Shown here: positions 41,695 to 50,157 of the stretch, piece by piece | Numbering within the stretch: the stretch's first letter is position 1 | Layout: each line of letters starts with the position of its first letter | Origin: Nocardia albiluteola | Lineage (GTDB): Bacteria; Actinomycetota; Actinomycetes; Mycobacteriales; Mycobacteriaceae | DNA length: 64,000 nucleotides | Assembly: GCF_018860155.1 (NCBI RefSeq) | Contig: NZ_JAHKNI010000004.1 | Span: forward strand, 186,001-250,000 | Direction of reading: 5' to 3' | The notes under the pieces: model-generated | The model's input: only the letters and a program-made list of their open reading frames with translations | Told to the model about the DNA's origin: nothing | Databases searched by the model: none | Translations under genes and position numbers: made by a program

Positions 41695-42528
41695 GTGACC
41701 GACCCCTCGAACCTGATGTCCATCGGGCGCTTCTCCTCGCTGAGCAGGATCAGCGTGCGCATGCTGCGGCATTACGACGCCAGCGGGGTGCTGATTCCCG
41801 CAGTCGTCGACAACATCACCGGATATCGCTGGTACTCGCCGCGGCAGCTACGCGAGGCCAGCCGCATCCGGCAGCTGCGTGACGTCGGGTTCGGCGTGTC
41901 CGCCATCGGAGCCCTGCTCGCCGTCTACGGCACCCCCGCCTACACCGAGGCGCTGCGCTCGCAGCGCCTGGCGCTGGTGGACGAGTCCGCCGCGGCCCGG
42001 CACCGGCTGACCCTCATCGAGCACCTACTCGACCGAAACACTCTGGAGCACACCATGACCGACGTGAAACTGATCGATATCCCCGCCCAGACGCTGGTGA
42101 CCCTGCGCGGCACCCTCGCCAACTACGCGGCGGAAGGGGAACTCTGGGCCCGCTTCATGCCCGAACTTCAGCGCCAGCACATCTCGATAATCGGCCCCGG
42201 CGGATGCATCGAGCACGACGCGGAATTCCGCGAATCCGACGTCGACGAGTCGGTTTTCGTGGAAACCACCCCTGGCACCGAGGTCCAGTCCCCGCTCATC
42301 GCGCTGCACCTCCCGGCCCGCCGCGCGGTATCGGCCACCGTGAAAGGCCCCTTCGCCCAGGTGATCCCACAGGCCCACGACCAGATCGCCGCCTTCATCG
42401 ACGACAACGGCCTGCGCATCTCCCGCACCGACGACCTCTCGACCCACCACTTCAACATCTATCTCAACGACCCCAGCCAGGTCCCCGAATCCGAGGCCGA
42501 AACCTCGGTAATCGTCCCGGTGATCTGA
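41695..42528 (+). CDS. MerR-family regulator with GyrI-like ligand domain
   Basis: 277 residues from GTG 41695. MerR DNA-binding domain: IGRFSSLSRISVRMLRHYDA, ITGYRWYSPRQLREASRIRQ (about 10-50), a dimer helix to about 115, then a SOUL/GyrI-like effector domain (VKLIDIPAQTLVTLRGTLAN, ISRTDDLSTHHFNIYLNDPS). The plan matches BmrR, a multidrug-responsive activator. No efflux gene is next to it; the DHA2 pump at 44223 is the nearest candidate target. Confidence 0.87.
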   Translation: MTDPSNLMSIGRFSSLSRISVRMLRHYDASGVLIPAVVDNITGYRWYSPRQLREASRIRQLRDVGFGVSAIGALLAVYGTPAYTEALRSQRLALVDESAAARHRLTLIEHLLDRNTLEHTMTDVKLIDIPAQTLVTLRGTLANYAAEGELWARFMPELQRQHISIIGPGGCIEHDAEFRESDVDESVFVETTPGTEVQSPLIALHLPARRAVSATVKGPFAQVIPQAHDQIAAFIDDNGLRISRTDDLSTHHFNIYLNDPSQVPESEAETSVIVPVI

Positions 42529-42554
42529 CCCTGCCCCAGGTCAGTCGATATCAA

Positions 42555-42598
42555 ATCTCGGTGAGCGGCAACGGTATCGGCGAACCGCTCACCGAGAT
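42555..42598. terminator. Hairpin downstream of the MerR gene
   Basis: Perfect 14-bp arms ATCTCGGTGAGCGG (42555-42568) and CCGCTCACCGAGAT (42585-42598) around a 16-base loop, starting 26 bp after the MerR stop. No T-run follows, as is common in this group of bacteria. The remaining gap to 42806 holds nothing recognised. Confidence 0.6.
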
Positions 42599-42806
42599 CC
42601 GGCGCCAGGTGAAGCTATCCTCCCGGCGGCGAGCGGCATCGGGCGTCGGCTGGGCAGGCCGGTGTCCATGACCGCGGAAGGCGACTACGGTCACCCGGTG
42701 CTCGCCGCAGATCACGACGTCAAAACTCTTCGATACGCCTCGGGGCCGGATTGTCGGTGGGTCCTGCGAGGATGCCTGCAAAGGTTGTCGAACACGAGAG
42801 AAGTGC

Positions 42807-44159
42807 ATGACGGACAAGACTTTACGGGTGATCAGCGAGCTCATGGGTTCGGTGCCGGCGGCGGGGTCATTTGCTACGCGCCGGACGAGCTCGGCGGAGA
42901 ACCTGGTGATCGAGGTGGTTGGGGTGGGGCCGATCCGGTTGCCGGTGACGCCGGTTCAGGCGCGACGATTGTGCGAGGTCGCGCGGCCGGCGCGGTACGG
43001 TCGGCGGGAGCAAACCCTCCTGGACGCGAATGTTCGTGACACCTGGGAGGTTCCGCGCGACCGGGTGACGGTCGACGAGCGGCGGTGGCTCGAGACGTTG
43101 CTGCCCATGCTGGACACACTTCGGGCCGAGCTGGGTCTGGCGCCGGACTGCGAGTTGTCCGCGGAGCTGCATTCGATGCTGGTGTATGAGCCGGGACAAT
43201 TCTTTCGGCGCCATCAGGATTCGGAGAAGGCCGACGGCATGATCGGCACATTGGTGGTTACTCTGCCCTCGGCGTTCACCGGCGGTGAGTTGGTGATCGA
43301 GCAGCAGGGCACGAAGGTCACCGACCAGGGTTCGCCGGAGGAGCTGTCCTTCGTCGCGTTCTACGGCGACTGCGAGCATGAGGTGCTGCCCGTCACCGAC
43401 GGTTTCCGGATCACGTTGACCTACAACCTCGTGGCGAAGGGGCGTACCCGCCCGGACACCGCCGCGTTCGCCACACATCCGTCGGCCGCGTTACTGGCCG
43501 AGCAGCTACGCGCGCATTTCACAACACCGATGGAATTGTCGACGTGGTCCGTCGATCGCCAGCGGGAGATAGGCCCGCCTCATCAACTCGTTTACCTGCT
43601 GGATCATCAGTATTCCCAGCACGGATTCGGGTGGGATCAGCTCAAGGGCGGCGATGCTGCCCGTACCGGGCTGATGCTCGCGGCGGCCGACATCGCGGGA
43701 TACGACACGTCGCTGGCGCTCGCGGAGGTCGAGGACTCCTACGAGGAGGACGAGTACTCGATGATGATTTATCGTCAGCGCTGGGAGCGCGTCGAGGGCG
43801 GGTGGAAGTGCGTCGAAAGCGCAGACATGGAGTTCGATGAAGACGGGGAAATGGTGGAGCCCGTTTTCGATGACCCCGCGAGCCTTCCGGTGGATGCCGA
43901 CCTTCCTGTGGACCCGGGATCGGAAGATCTCGGCGAGCTGCGCTGGTCGGACATCACATTGACGTGGCTGATCGATCGGTCCGGGGCGGCCGGTGAGCCC
44001 GCGGTGCGTGAGGTCTGGGATGAGGAATTGTGCACGGGCGCATCGAGGTCGATGCTCGAGCCGTTCGCGTCGGAAATCGAGGGCTACACGGGCAATCAAG
44101 GAAATACCGCGAATTTCTGGTATAGGCGCGCGGCGATCGTCGTCCGGCCCCGTCGGTAG
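42807..44159 (+). CDS. 2-oxoglutarate/Fe(II) oxygenase (prolyl-4-hydroxylase-like)
   Basis: 450 residues. The double-stranded beta-helix core lies in the N-terminal half: HSMLVYEPGQFFRRHQDSEK with the H-x-D iron ligands, GTLVVTLPSAFTGGELVIEQ, LSFVAFYGDCEHEVLPVTDG with the distal His, and RITLTYNLV with the Arg that binds 2-oxoglutarate. The last 250 residues form an acidic extension without a recognised domain. Such proteins hydroxylate proteins or small molecules; target unknown. ATG 42807 is used; the preceding gap has no other gene. Confidence 0.83.
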   Translation: MTDKTLRVISELMGSVPAAGSFATRRTSSAENLVIEVVGVGPIRLPVTPVQARRLCEVARPARYGRREQTLLDANVRDTWEVPRDRVTVDERRWLETLLPMLDTLRAELGLAPDCELSAELHSMLVYEPGQFFRRHQDSEKADGMIGTLVVTLPSAFTGGELVIEQQGTKVTDQGSPEELSFVAFYGDCEHEVLPVTDGFRITLTYNLVAKGRTRPDTAAFATHPSAALLAEQLRAHFTTPMELSTWSVDRQREIGPPHQLVYLLDHQYSQHGFGWDQLKGGDAARTGLMLAAADIAGYDTSLALAEVEDSYEEDEYSMMIYRQRWERVEGGWKCVESADMEFDEDGEMVEPVFDDPASLPVDADLPVDPGSEDLGELRWSDITLTWLIDRSGAAGEPAVREVWDEELCTGASRSMLEPFASEIEGYTGNQGNTANFWYRRAAIVVRPRR

Positions 44160-44222
44160 GACTGCCCGGCAAGCAATTTCCGGCGTCAGCCTTCGATGCG
44201 ACCCATTGTCGTGGATCCGGGC

Positions 44223-46673
44223 TCACGCGTCGGTCCAGTAGCCGACGCGGACGTGGTGGGTGGCCTCGCCGCCCGCGACGGTGATGCTGCTGGTGACCGG
44301 GGGATAGCCGCGGGCGACGACGGTGTACTGGCCGTCGGCGAGGTCGGGGATCAGATAGTGGCCGGTGTCGTCGGTGCGGACGGTGGCGGTGAGGTCGCCG
44401 GTGGCGTCGAGGATCGCGATCTGGGCGTCGTGGACGGGGCGATTATCGTCCGCGAGAACCGATCCCGCGAGGACCGCGCGGGGAGCCAGGACGATGTCGT
44501 GGTGCAGGATGCGGCCGCCGGGGACGGTCAGGGTGGCGGCGCCGGGACGCATGTGTTTCGCGAGGGCGACCAGGGTGTAAGTGCCCGGGACGATGCCGTG
44601 GCAGAGGTAGGCGCCGTCTACGGAGCTGACCGCCGTGCCCACCACCTCGCCCTGTTCGTCGGTGAGGGTAACGATGGTGTCCGGGACCGGCGCGCCGGTC
44701 GTGGCCGAGCGGATCACGCCCGAGAGCTCTCCAGCGCCGTGCAGCAGCACATCCAATTGCCTTGGCATCCAGCCGATCGCTACTCCGGTGGCGTTCGGCT
44801 GATGGCCCTGCGCGGAGACGATCAGCACGTAGTTTCCCGGTTCCGGTGCGGCGATGAGGAAGTCGCCGTCCGGGTCGCCGGTCGTGCGCGATACCTGCTG
44901 CCCGCGTGTGTCTATCAGGGTGAGTGCGGCGTGCGGGACGGGCTGGCCGTCGTCGCGGCGGACCCGGCCCAGGACACAGTGCTCGGTTCCGGCGTCCACG
45001 CGGGCGAGCAGCGCGTCGAAGTGGTCGGACGCCGACTCCGGATCGTCCAGCAGTTCCGCGGCGTCATCCGGAACGGCCACGGACATGATCGGCTCGGCGA
45101 CCGGATCATCCTGCAGCGGAATCTCTTTCATGAACAACAGCACGATCCCCGCCAGCACCGCGACGGCGGCGGCGATGAGGAATACCTCCCGCATCGCATC
45201 GGTGTATCCGGTCAGGATCGGAATCCGGAGCTGTTTCGGCAACGCCGCGATGTCGCTGGTGTCGCGCTGCAGTCCGGCGAGGCGACCGCCGAGCGCGCCC
45301 GGCGGATGTCCGCCGAAGGCCGCGACGATTCGTCCAGGGACGAGATTGAACAGGATGGTCAGGAAGACCGCCACCCCGAGCGTGCCGCCCATCTGACGCA
45401 CGAATGTGGCCGTAGCCGTGGAGGTTCCGCGATCCTCGGGGCGGCAGGCGTTCTGTGCGGCGATGATCAGGGTCTGCATGCAGCCACCGAGACCGAATCC
45501 GATGATCCCGCAATACAACAGCGGCTGCCAGAGCGGACTGTCGTATTCGACGCGGCCGAACAGCCCCGCACCGGCGGCGAAGGCGAAACTGCCGAGCACC
45601 GGCAGGATCTTGTACCGCCCGGTGAGCTTGGTGACCACCCCGGACAGCTGCGCGCCGACCATGATTCCCACGACCAGCGGCAGCATCAGCAGTCCCGCGC
45701 GAGTCGGCGAATAGCCGCGCACCACTTGGAAATACAGCGGCACCAGGACGATGACCCCGAACATCGCGACGCCCACGATCATCCCGCCGAGGATGGAGAC
45801 GCTGAACGTCGAGCTGCGGAACATGCGCAGTGGAATCAGCGCCGCATCCTTCATGAGCAACTCGGCGATCAGATACAGCACGAATCCCGCGGCCCCGATC
45901 CCGTAGCAGATCAGCGCGCGGTGCGAGCCCCAGCCCCACTCGCGGCCCTGCTCGGCCACGATGAGCAGCGGCACCACGCAGGCGGTGAGCGTTATGGTGC
46001 CGAACCAGTCGATCCGATGGTCCTGGCGCGCGTGCGGCACGTTGAGTACCCTCGCGACCACCGCGAACGCGACCACCCCGATCGGCACGTTCACCAGGAA
46101 TACCCACCGCCAGCCGTCCACGAGAAGCAACCTGTCGTAGTTGGACAGGAAGCCGCCCAGGACCGGTCCGAGCACCGTCGCGACGCCGAACACCACCATG
46201 AATCCGCCCTGGTACCGCACGATCTCGCGCGGCGGGACGATATCGGACAGGATCGTGAACGCCAGCGCCATCAGCCCACCCGCACCCAGACCCTGGAACG
46301 CCCGGAACCCGGCCAGCTCGTACATCGAGGTGGCGAACGCGCAGGCCGCGGACCCGATCAGGAACAGCGCGATCGACGTCAGATACAGCGGCTTACGCCC
46401 GTAGATATCGGCCAGCTTGCCGTACAGCGGGGTGGTGATCGTCGCGGTGATCAGGTACGCCGTCGTCGCCCAGGCCTGCTGATCGAATCCGTGCAGGCTG
46501 TTGGCGATTCGCACGATCGCCACGCTCACAATGTTCTGATCGAGCGCGGCCAGGAAGATGCCGAGCATCAGCCCGGTCAGCACGGTGCGGATTCGGCGTG
46601 GCGACAGCACCGCGCGATCGGCCGTCGCCGGGATTGCGGGCGCCTGCTTCTCCTGAATCATGCTGTTGGTCAC
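44223..46673 (-). CDS. DHA2-family efflux MFS fused to three beta-sandwich repeats
   Basis: 816 residues from GTG 46673 (ATG 46661 is an alternative). Residues about 30-520 form a 14-TM EmrB/QacA-type transporter: LDQNIVSVAIVRIANSLHG, YGKLADIYGRKPLYLTSIAL, the motif-C region FGVATVLGPVLGGFL. After an acidic linker come three carboxypeptidase-regulatory-like repeats (VLGRVRRDDGQPVPHAALTL; LSGVIRSATTGAPVPDTIVT; LAGSVLADDNRPVHDAQIAI), each ending in a G-x-Y-x-L/V strand. A 14-TM topology would put these repeats in the cytosol, which is odd for this fold. Exports drugs or metabolites; substrate unknown. Confidence 0.85.
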   Translation of the reverse strand: MTNSMIQEKQAPAIPATADRAVLSPRRIRTVLTGLMLGIFLAALDQNIVSVAIVRIANSLHGFDQQAWATTAYLITATITTPLYGKLADIYGRKPLYLTSIALFLIGSAACAFATSMYELAGFRAFQGLGAGGLMALAFTILSDIVPPREIVRYQGGFMVVFGVATVLGPVLGGFLSNYDRLLLVDGWRWVFLVNVPIGVVAFAVVARVLNVPHARQDHRIDWFGTITLTACVVPLLIVAEQGREWGWGSHRALICYGIGAAGFVLYLIAELLMKDAALIPLRMFRSSTFSVSILGGMIVGVAMFGVIVLVPLYFQVVRGYSPTRAGLLMLPLVVGIMVGAQLSGVVTKLTGRYKILPVLGSFAFAAGAGLFGRVEYDSPLWQPLLYCGIIGFGLGGCMQTLIIAAQNACRPEDRGTSTATATFVRQMGGTLGVAVFLTILFNLVPGRIVAAFGGHPPGALGGRLAGLQRDTSDIAALPKQLRIPILTGYTDAMREVFLIAAAVAVLAGIVLLFMKEIPLQDDPVAEPIMSVAVPDDAAELLDDPESASDHFDALLARVDAGTEHCVLGRVRRDDGQPVPHAALTLIDTRGQQVSRTTGDPDGDFLIAAPEPGNYVLIVSAQGHQPNATGVAIGWMPRQLDVLLHGAGELSGVIRSATTGAPVPDTIVTLTDEQGEVVGTAVSSVDGAYLCHGIVPGTYTLVALAKHMRPGAATLTVPGGRILHHDIVLAPRAVLAGSVLADDNRPVHDAQIAILDATGDLTATVRTDDTGHYLIPDLADGQYTVVARGYPPVTSSITVAGGEATHHVRVGYWTDA

Positions 46674-46823
46674 TGTCGTGGGTCCCTGCCGTCGGGTCGT
46701 GAAGGTGATGACGCACAAACAGTGGTTATTCGTCAGCAAAACGAATTTGGATCGGGGATCACGCGCGGGTTGTCCGATCCGCCCGGGTATATCCGGCCGC
46801 TGGCGGAGGGGGCACGCAGTGAC

Positions 46824-47213
46824 CTACAACCAGGGCACTCCCGCGCGAAGCAGCACATTCGCGTAGGGGCGGGCCTCGCCGGTCCGCACGACGAAGCGGC
46901 AATCGGCGATGCGGTGCTTGAAATCCTCGTGGTCGATCAGCTCGGCGTGTACTCGTTCGTCGAGAAGGGTTGCGGTGTCCGGGTTTTCGGTGGAGACCTC
47001 GCGGCTGGCCCAGGCGGCTTCGATGGTGACCTCGTGCAGGATCAGGTCCAGGACCGGTTCGAAGTGTGGGAATCCGTAGCTGATGCCCAGATCGATGACG
47101 GGCACCCCGGTCGGTACCGGCAGTCCGGAGTCGCTGATCGCGAACAGGTCGGTGTGGCGCAGGCCCGTGAGGGCCGAGGCTAGTTCGGCGTGAATGATGC
47201 CGGTGGTGCGCAT
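46824..47213 (-). CDS. rbsD: D-ribose pyranase (RbsD/FucU family)
   Basis: 129 residues from ATG 47213. MRTTGIIHAELASALTGLRH with the catalytic-type His, LFAISDSGLPVPTGVPVIDL, FEPVLDLILHEVTIEAAWAS and C-terminal RTGEARPYANVLLRAGVPW are RbsD hallmarks. It catalyses the pyranose-furanose switch of ribose before phosphorylation. Last gene of the rbs operon, 76 bp after ribokinase. Confidence 0.92.
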   Translation of the reverse strand: MRTTGIIHAELASALTGLRHTDLFAISDSGLPVPTGVPVIDLGISYGFPHFEPVLDLILHEVTIEAAWASREVSTENPDTATLLDERVHAELIDHEDFKHRIADCRFVVRTGEARPYANVLLRAGVPWL

Positions 47214-47289
47214 GGTGGGACTCCTGTCGAAAAGCATTGCAAGGGGGGTGCTCGGCTCTCATCTCGTGCCCAGCCCGGGACGCGAATCT

Positions 47290-48237
47290 CTAACTGAGGG
47301 GCTGAGACTCGGGCACTGTCGGTAGTGTCGCCGCGATCTGCTCGCGGGTGGGGTAGGAGCTGTGGGTGCCGGGCGCCTGCACGGCCAGGGCGCCGGCCGC
47401 GGTGGCGGTCCGGACCGCCTCGCCGAGGTCCGTGCCTTCGGCCAGCGCCGTGGCCAGGGCCCCGACGAAGGCATCGCCCGCGCCGGTCGAATCCACCGAT
47501 TCCACCCGGGGCGCCGGCTGATACGCGCCCGCTACCGCGTTGTATCCCGACTCGCGCCGCGCCCACACCGAGCCCGCGGAGCCGAGCGTCGCCACTACCG
47601 ACGGCACCCCGCTCAGGCACAGTGCGCGTGCCTGTTCGAAGGCCTTCTCGGGCGTGTGCGGGACCACGCCGCCGAAGGCGGCGAGCTCCGATTCGTTGAC
47701 GATCAGCGGATCGCAGCGGCGCAGCAGGTCGTCCGGCAGCTGTGTGGCCGGGGCGGCATTGAGAATGAATCGCCGGGCCCGCGCCGCGGCCCAATGCACC
47801 ACGCGCAGAGGCACTTCCAGCTGCGCGACCACGACCTGCGCCGTGCCGATCAGGTCGGTCTCGGCGACCAGTGCGTCGAGTTGGTGATCGGTCTCCCAGC
47901 GGAAGTTCGCGCCCGGATCCACGACGATCTGATTCTCGCCGCCCGCCACCGTGATGTACGCGGTCCCGGTCCGGGTGTCGGGGACCTCGCGCACGGCGGC
48001 GAGTCCGATGCCATACTCCAGCAACGACTTCCACAGTCCGGGATCGGCATCGGCGCCCACGCGGGCGATGAACTCGACTCGACCCCCGGCACGGACGGCC
48101 GCGACGGCCTGATTGGATCCCTTGCCGCCCAGATTGGTTCGCGAGCCCAATGCCAGCACCGTCTCGCCCGGCGCGGGCAGCCGCGCCACCTCGCTCACCA
48201 CGTCCCGGTTCACCGAGCCGATCACGACAACGCTCAC
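47290..48237 (-). CDS. rbsK: Ribokinase
   Basis: 315 residues, PfkB fold: MSVVVIGSVNRDVVSEVARL, the substrate loop LGGKGSNQAVAAVRAGGRVE, ALCLSGVPSVVATLGSAGSVW and the C-terminal signature STGAGDAFVGALATALAEG with catalytic Asp. Phosphorylates ribose to ribose 5-phosphate. It lies between the transporter ATPase and rbsD; its 5' end touches a 70-bp direct repeat at 48231-48380. Confidence 0.92.
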   Translation of the reverse strand: MSVVVIGSVNRDVVSEVARLPAPGETVLALGSRTNLGGKGSNQAVAAVRAGGRVEFIARVGADADPGLWKSLLEYGIGLAAVREVPDTRTGTAYITVAGGENQIVVDPGANFRWETDHQLDALVAETDLIGTAQVVVAQLEVPLRVVHWAAARARRFILNAAPATQLPDDLLRRCDPLIVNESELAAFGGVVPHTPEKAFEQARALCLSGVPSVVATLGSAGSVWARRESGYNAVAGAYQPAPRVESVDSTGAGDAFVGALATALAEGTDLGEAVRTATAAGALAVQAPGTHSSYPTREQIAATLPTVPESQPLS

Positions 48238-48380
48238 GACTCCGCCTCGCTGGCGCCCGGCTCCGTCGTGCGCGTGGCGCGCTGGCTTATTGGTTCGCTC
48301 CGCTTCGCTGCGCTCACGACTCCGCCTCGCTGGCGCCCGGCTCCGTCGTGCGCGTGGCGCGCTGGCTTATTGGTTCGCTC
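48231..48380. repeat. Two identical 70-bp direct repeats with 10-bp spacer
   Basis: The copy at 48231-48300 recurs unchanged at 48311-48380, and a partial third copy follows from 48377 for about 17 bases. The spacer region reads GGTTCGCTCCGCTTCGCTGC, a self-complementary GCTCCGCTTCGC-type element that recurs near 60160. It fills the ribokinase-ATPase junction and includes the start codon of rbsK and the stop of the ATPase gene. Confidence 0.9.
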
Positions 48381-49143
48381 ACGACTCCGCCTCCGCGGTC
48401 TCCAGGTTCCCAGGGGTCGCCCCGGTGATCAGCCCGACCAACTTGTCTCCATCGACCTCGGATATCGGATGCGCCGCTACCGATCTACCGCGCCGCAGCA
48501 CCCGGACGTTATCGCAGATCCGCATCACCTGCGCCATATCGTGGCTGATGATCAGCACGGTGACGCCGCGCTCGCGCAGTTTGCGCACCAGCTTCTCCAC
48601 CGCAGCGGTCTCCCGGACGCCCAGCGCCGCGGTCGGCTCGTCCATGATCACCATCGCCTCGCCCCACGCCACCGCGCGGGCGATCGCGATGGACTGGCGC
48701 TGGCCGCCGCTCATCCGTCGCACGGTCGTGCGCACCGTGGGCACGTCCACGTCCAGTTCGCGCATGATCTCCGCGCTGCGGCTGATCATCCTGCGCCGGT
48801 TGACGATTCCCAGCGGATAGACCAGCTCCCGGTTGAGGAACAGGTTCTGCCACACCGCCAGATCGTCGATCAGTGCCAGATCCTGGTAGACGGTCTCGAT
48901 GCCCATTTTGCGGGCGTCCTCGGGGGAGCGCAGCCGGACGGGTTCGCCGCGGAACAAGATCTGCCCGGTGTCGGGCGACTGCACGCCGGTCAGACAGCGC
49001 ACCAGCGTGGACTTTCCGGCGCCGTTGTCGCCGACCAGCGCGGTGACCTCGCCCGCGGGAATGGTCAGCGAGACGCCGCCGAGGGCGCGCACCGAATCGA
49101 AGGATTTGGTCAGGTCCCGTGCCTCGAGCAGGGGAATGGTCAT
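48379..49143 (-). CDS. rbsA: Ribose ABC transporter ATP-binding protein (single domain)
   Basis: 254 residues from ATG 49143 (AGGTG before it). One nucleotide-binding domain: Walker A GDNGAGKSTLV, signature MSGGQRQSIAIARAVAW, Walker B VIMDEPTAALG, and H-loop IISHDM. Like the ATPase at 7599 it is a single domain rather than tandem RbsA, so two copies serve the permease. The C-terminus ends inside the direct repeats, so its last residues (NLETAEAES) derive partly from repeat sequence. Confidence 0.88.
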   Translation of the reverse strand: MTIPLLEARDLTKSFDSVRALGGVSLTIPAGEVTALVGDNGAGKSTLVRCLTGVQSPDTGQILFRGEPVRLRSPEDARKMGIETVYQDLALIDDLAVWQNLFLNRELVYPLGIVNRRRMISRSAEIMRELDVDVPTVRTTVRRMSGGQRQSIAIARAVAWGEAMVIMDEPTAALGVRETAAVEKLVRKLRERGVTVLIISHDMAQVMRICDNVRVLRRGRSVAAHPISEVDGDKLVGLITGATPGNLETAEAES

Positions 49144-49152
49144 GTGTCGCAC

Positions 49153-50157
49153 CTACTTTCGGAAGCGGGAGATGCCGGCGGCCAGCAGCAGCACCGCGCC
49201 GACCGCGACCGGCTGGTAGTACTGCGAGATGCCCAGGATGGTGAACCCGTTGATCAGCGAGGTGAACAGCACCGCCCCGGCGACGGTGCCCAGCACCGAG
49301 GCCTTGCCACCGTTCAGCGACGACCCGCCCAGCACCACCGCCGCAATCGAACTCAGCAGGTAAGTGGTCTGCAGTGAGGGATCCGCGCCGCCGTTGCGCG
49401 CCACGAGCATCACCCCCGCGATGCCGCACAGCAGCCCCGACATGGCATAGGCGAACAGCCGGATCTTATTCACCGAGATGCCGGTGTCGCGCGCGGCCTC
49501 CAGGCGCCCGCCGGTGGCGAGCAGATGCGTGCCGATGCGGGTGCGGAAGATGATGCCCGCCACCACGAGCGCCGCGATCAGCGCCATCAGCCAGAACCAG
49601 CGCACCGGGCCGATGCCGTCCAGGGCGAACTTGGACAGGAACGGCGAGCTCACCGCGGTCGTATTGCCGTGTGTCAGTAGCAGTGTCAGACCGCTGATCA
49701 CACTCAGCATGCCGAGGGTGACCACGAAGTCGGTCATCTGCAGCTTGCCGACCAGATAGCCGTTGAGCACGCCGACCACCAGCCCGCCCAGGATCGCCAC
49801 CGCGATACTCACCGCGAGCGGATAGCCGCGGCTGTTCATGAAGCCGAGAAGTGCTGCGGCCCAGGGCAGATTCGCGCCCACCGACAAATCGATGCCGCCA
49901 ACGGTGACCGCGAACTGCTGACCCAGGGCCAGCACGGTCAGGATGGTGGCCGAGACCAGCAGGTCGCCGATGTTGGACATGGTCAGGAAGTCCGGAGTGG
50001 CGATGAAGAACGCCACCCAGAGCAGCACCAGTGCGATCGGCGCCGCGTATTCGGCTGTCTTGGCAAGGATTTCCGTGCGCCCCTCACGCGCACCGTCGCC
50101 CTTCGTGTCCTTGGCGTCCCGGCCGGGATCAGCGGGCGCGATATCTGCCGCGGTCAC
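49153..50157 (-). CDS. rbsC: Ribose ABC transporter permease
   Basis: 334 residues from GTG 50157. About ten hydrophobic segments, with FAVTVGGIDLSVGANLPWAA, MTDFVVTLGMLSVISGLTLL, RLEAARDTGISVNKIRLFAY and the coupling loop AVVLGGSSLNGGKASVLGTV. Starts inside the last codon of the receptor gene (GTGA overlap) and ends 9 bp before the ATPase. Confidence 0.9.
   Translation of the reverse strand: MTAADIAPADPGRDAKDTKGDGAREGRTEILAKTAEYAAPIALVLLWVAFFIATPDFLTMSNIGDLLVSATILTVLALGQQFAVTVGGIDLSVGANLPWAAALLGFMNSRGYPLAVSIAVAILGGLVVGVLNGYLVGKLQMTDFVVTLGMLSVISGLTLLLTHGNTTAVSSPFLSKFALDGIGPVRWFWLMALIAALVVAGIIFRTRIGTHLLATGGRLEAARDTGISVNKIRLFAYAMSGLLCGIAGVMLVARNGGADPSLQTTYLLSSIAAVVLGGSSLNGGKASVLGTVAGAVLFTSLINGFTILGISQYYQPVAVGAVLLLAAGISRFRK

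Noticed and set aside
44196..47183. A very long plus-strand open frame (995 codons)
   Set aside because: It lies antisense to the DHA2 fusion and rbsD, shows no domain motif and is Arg/Gly/Asp-rich as expected for shadow frames in GC-rich DNA.
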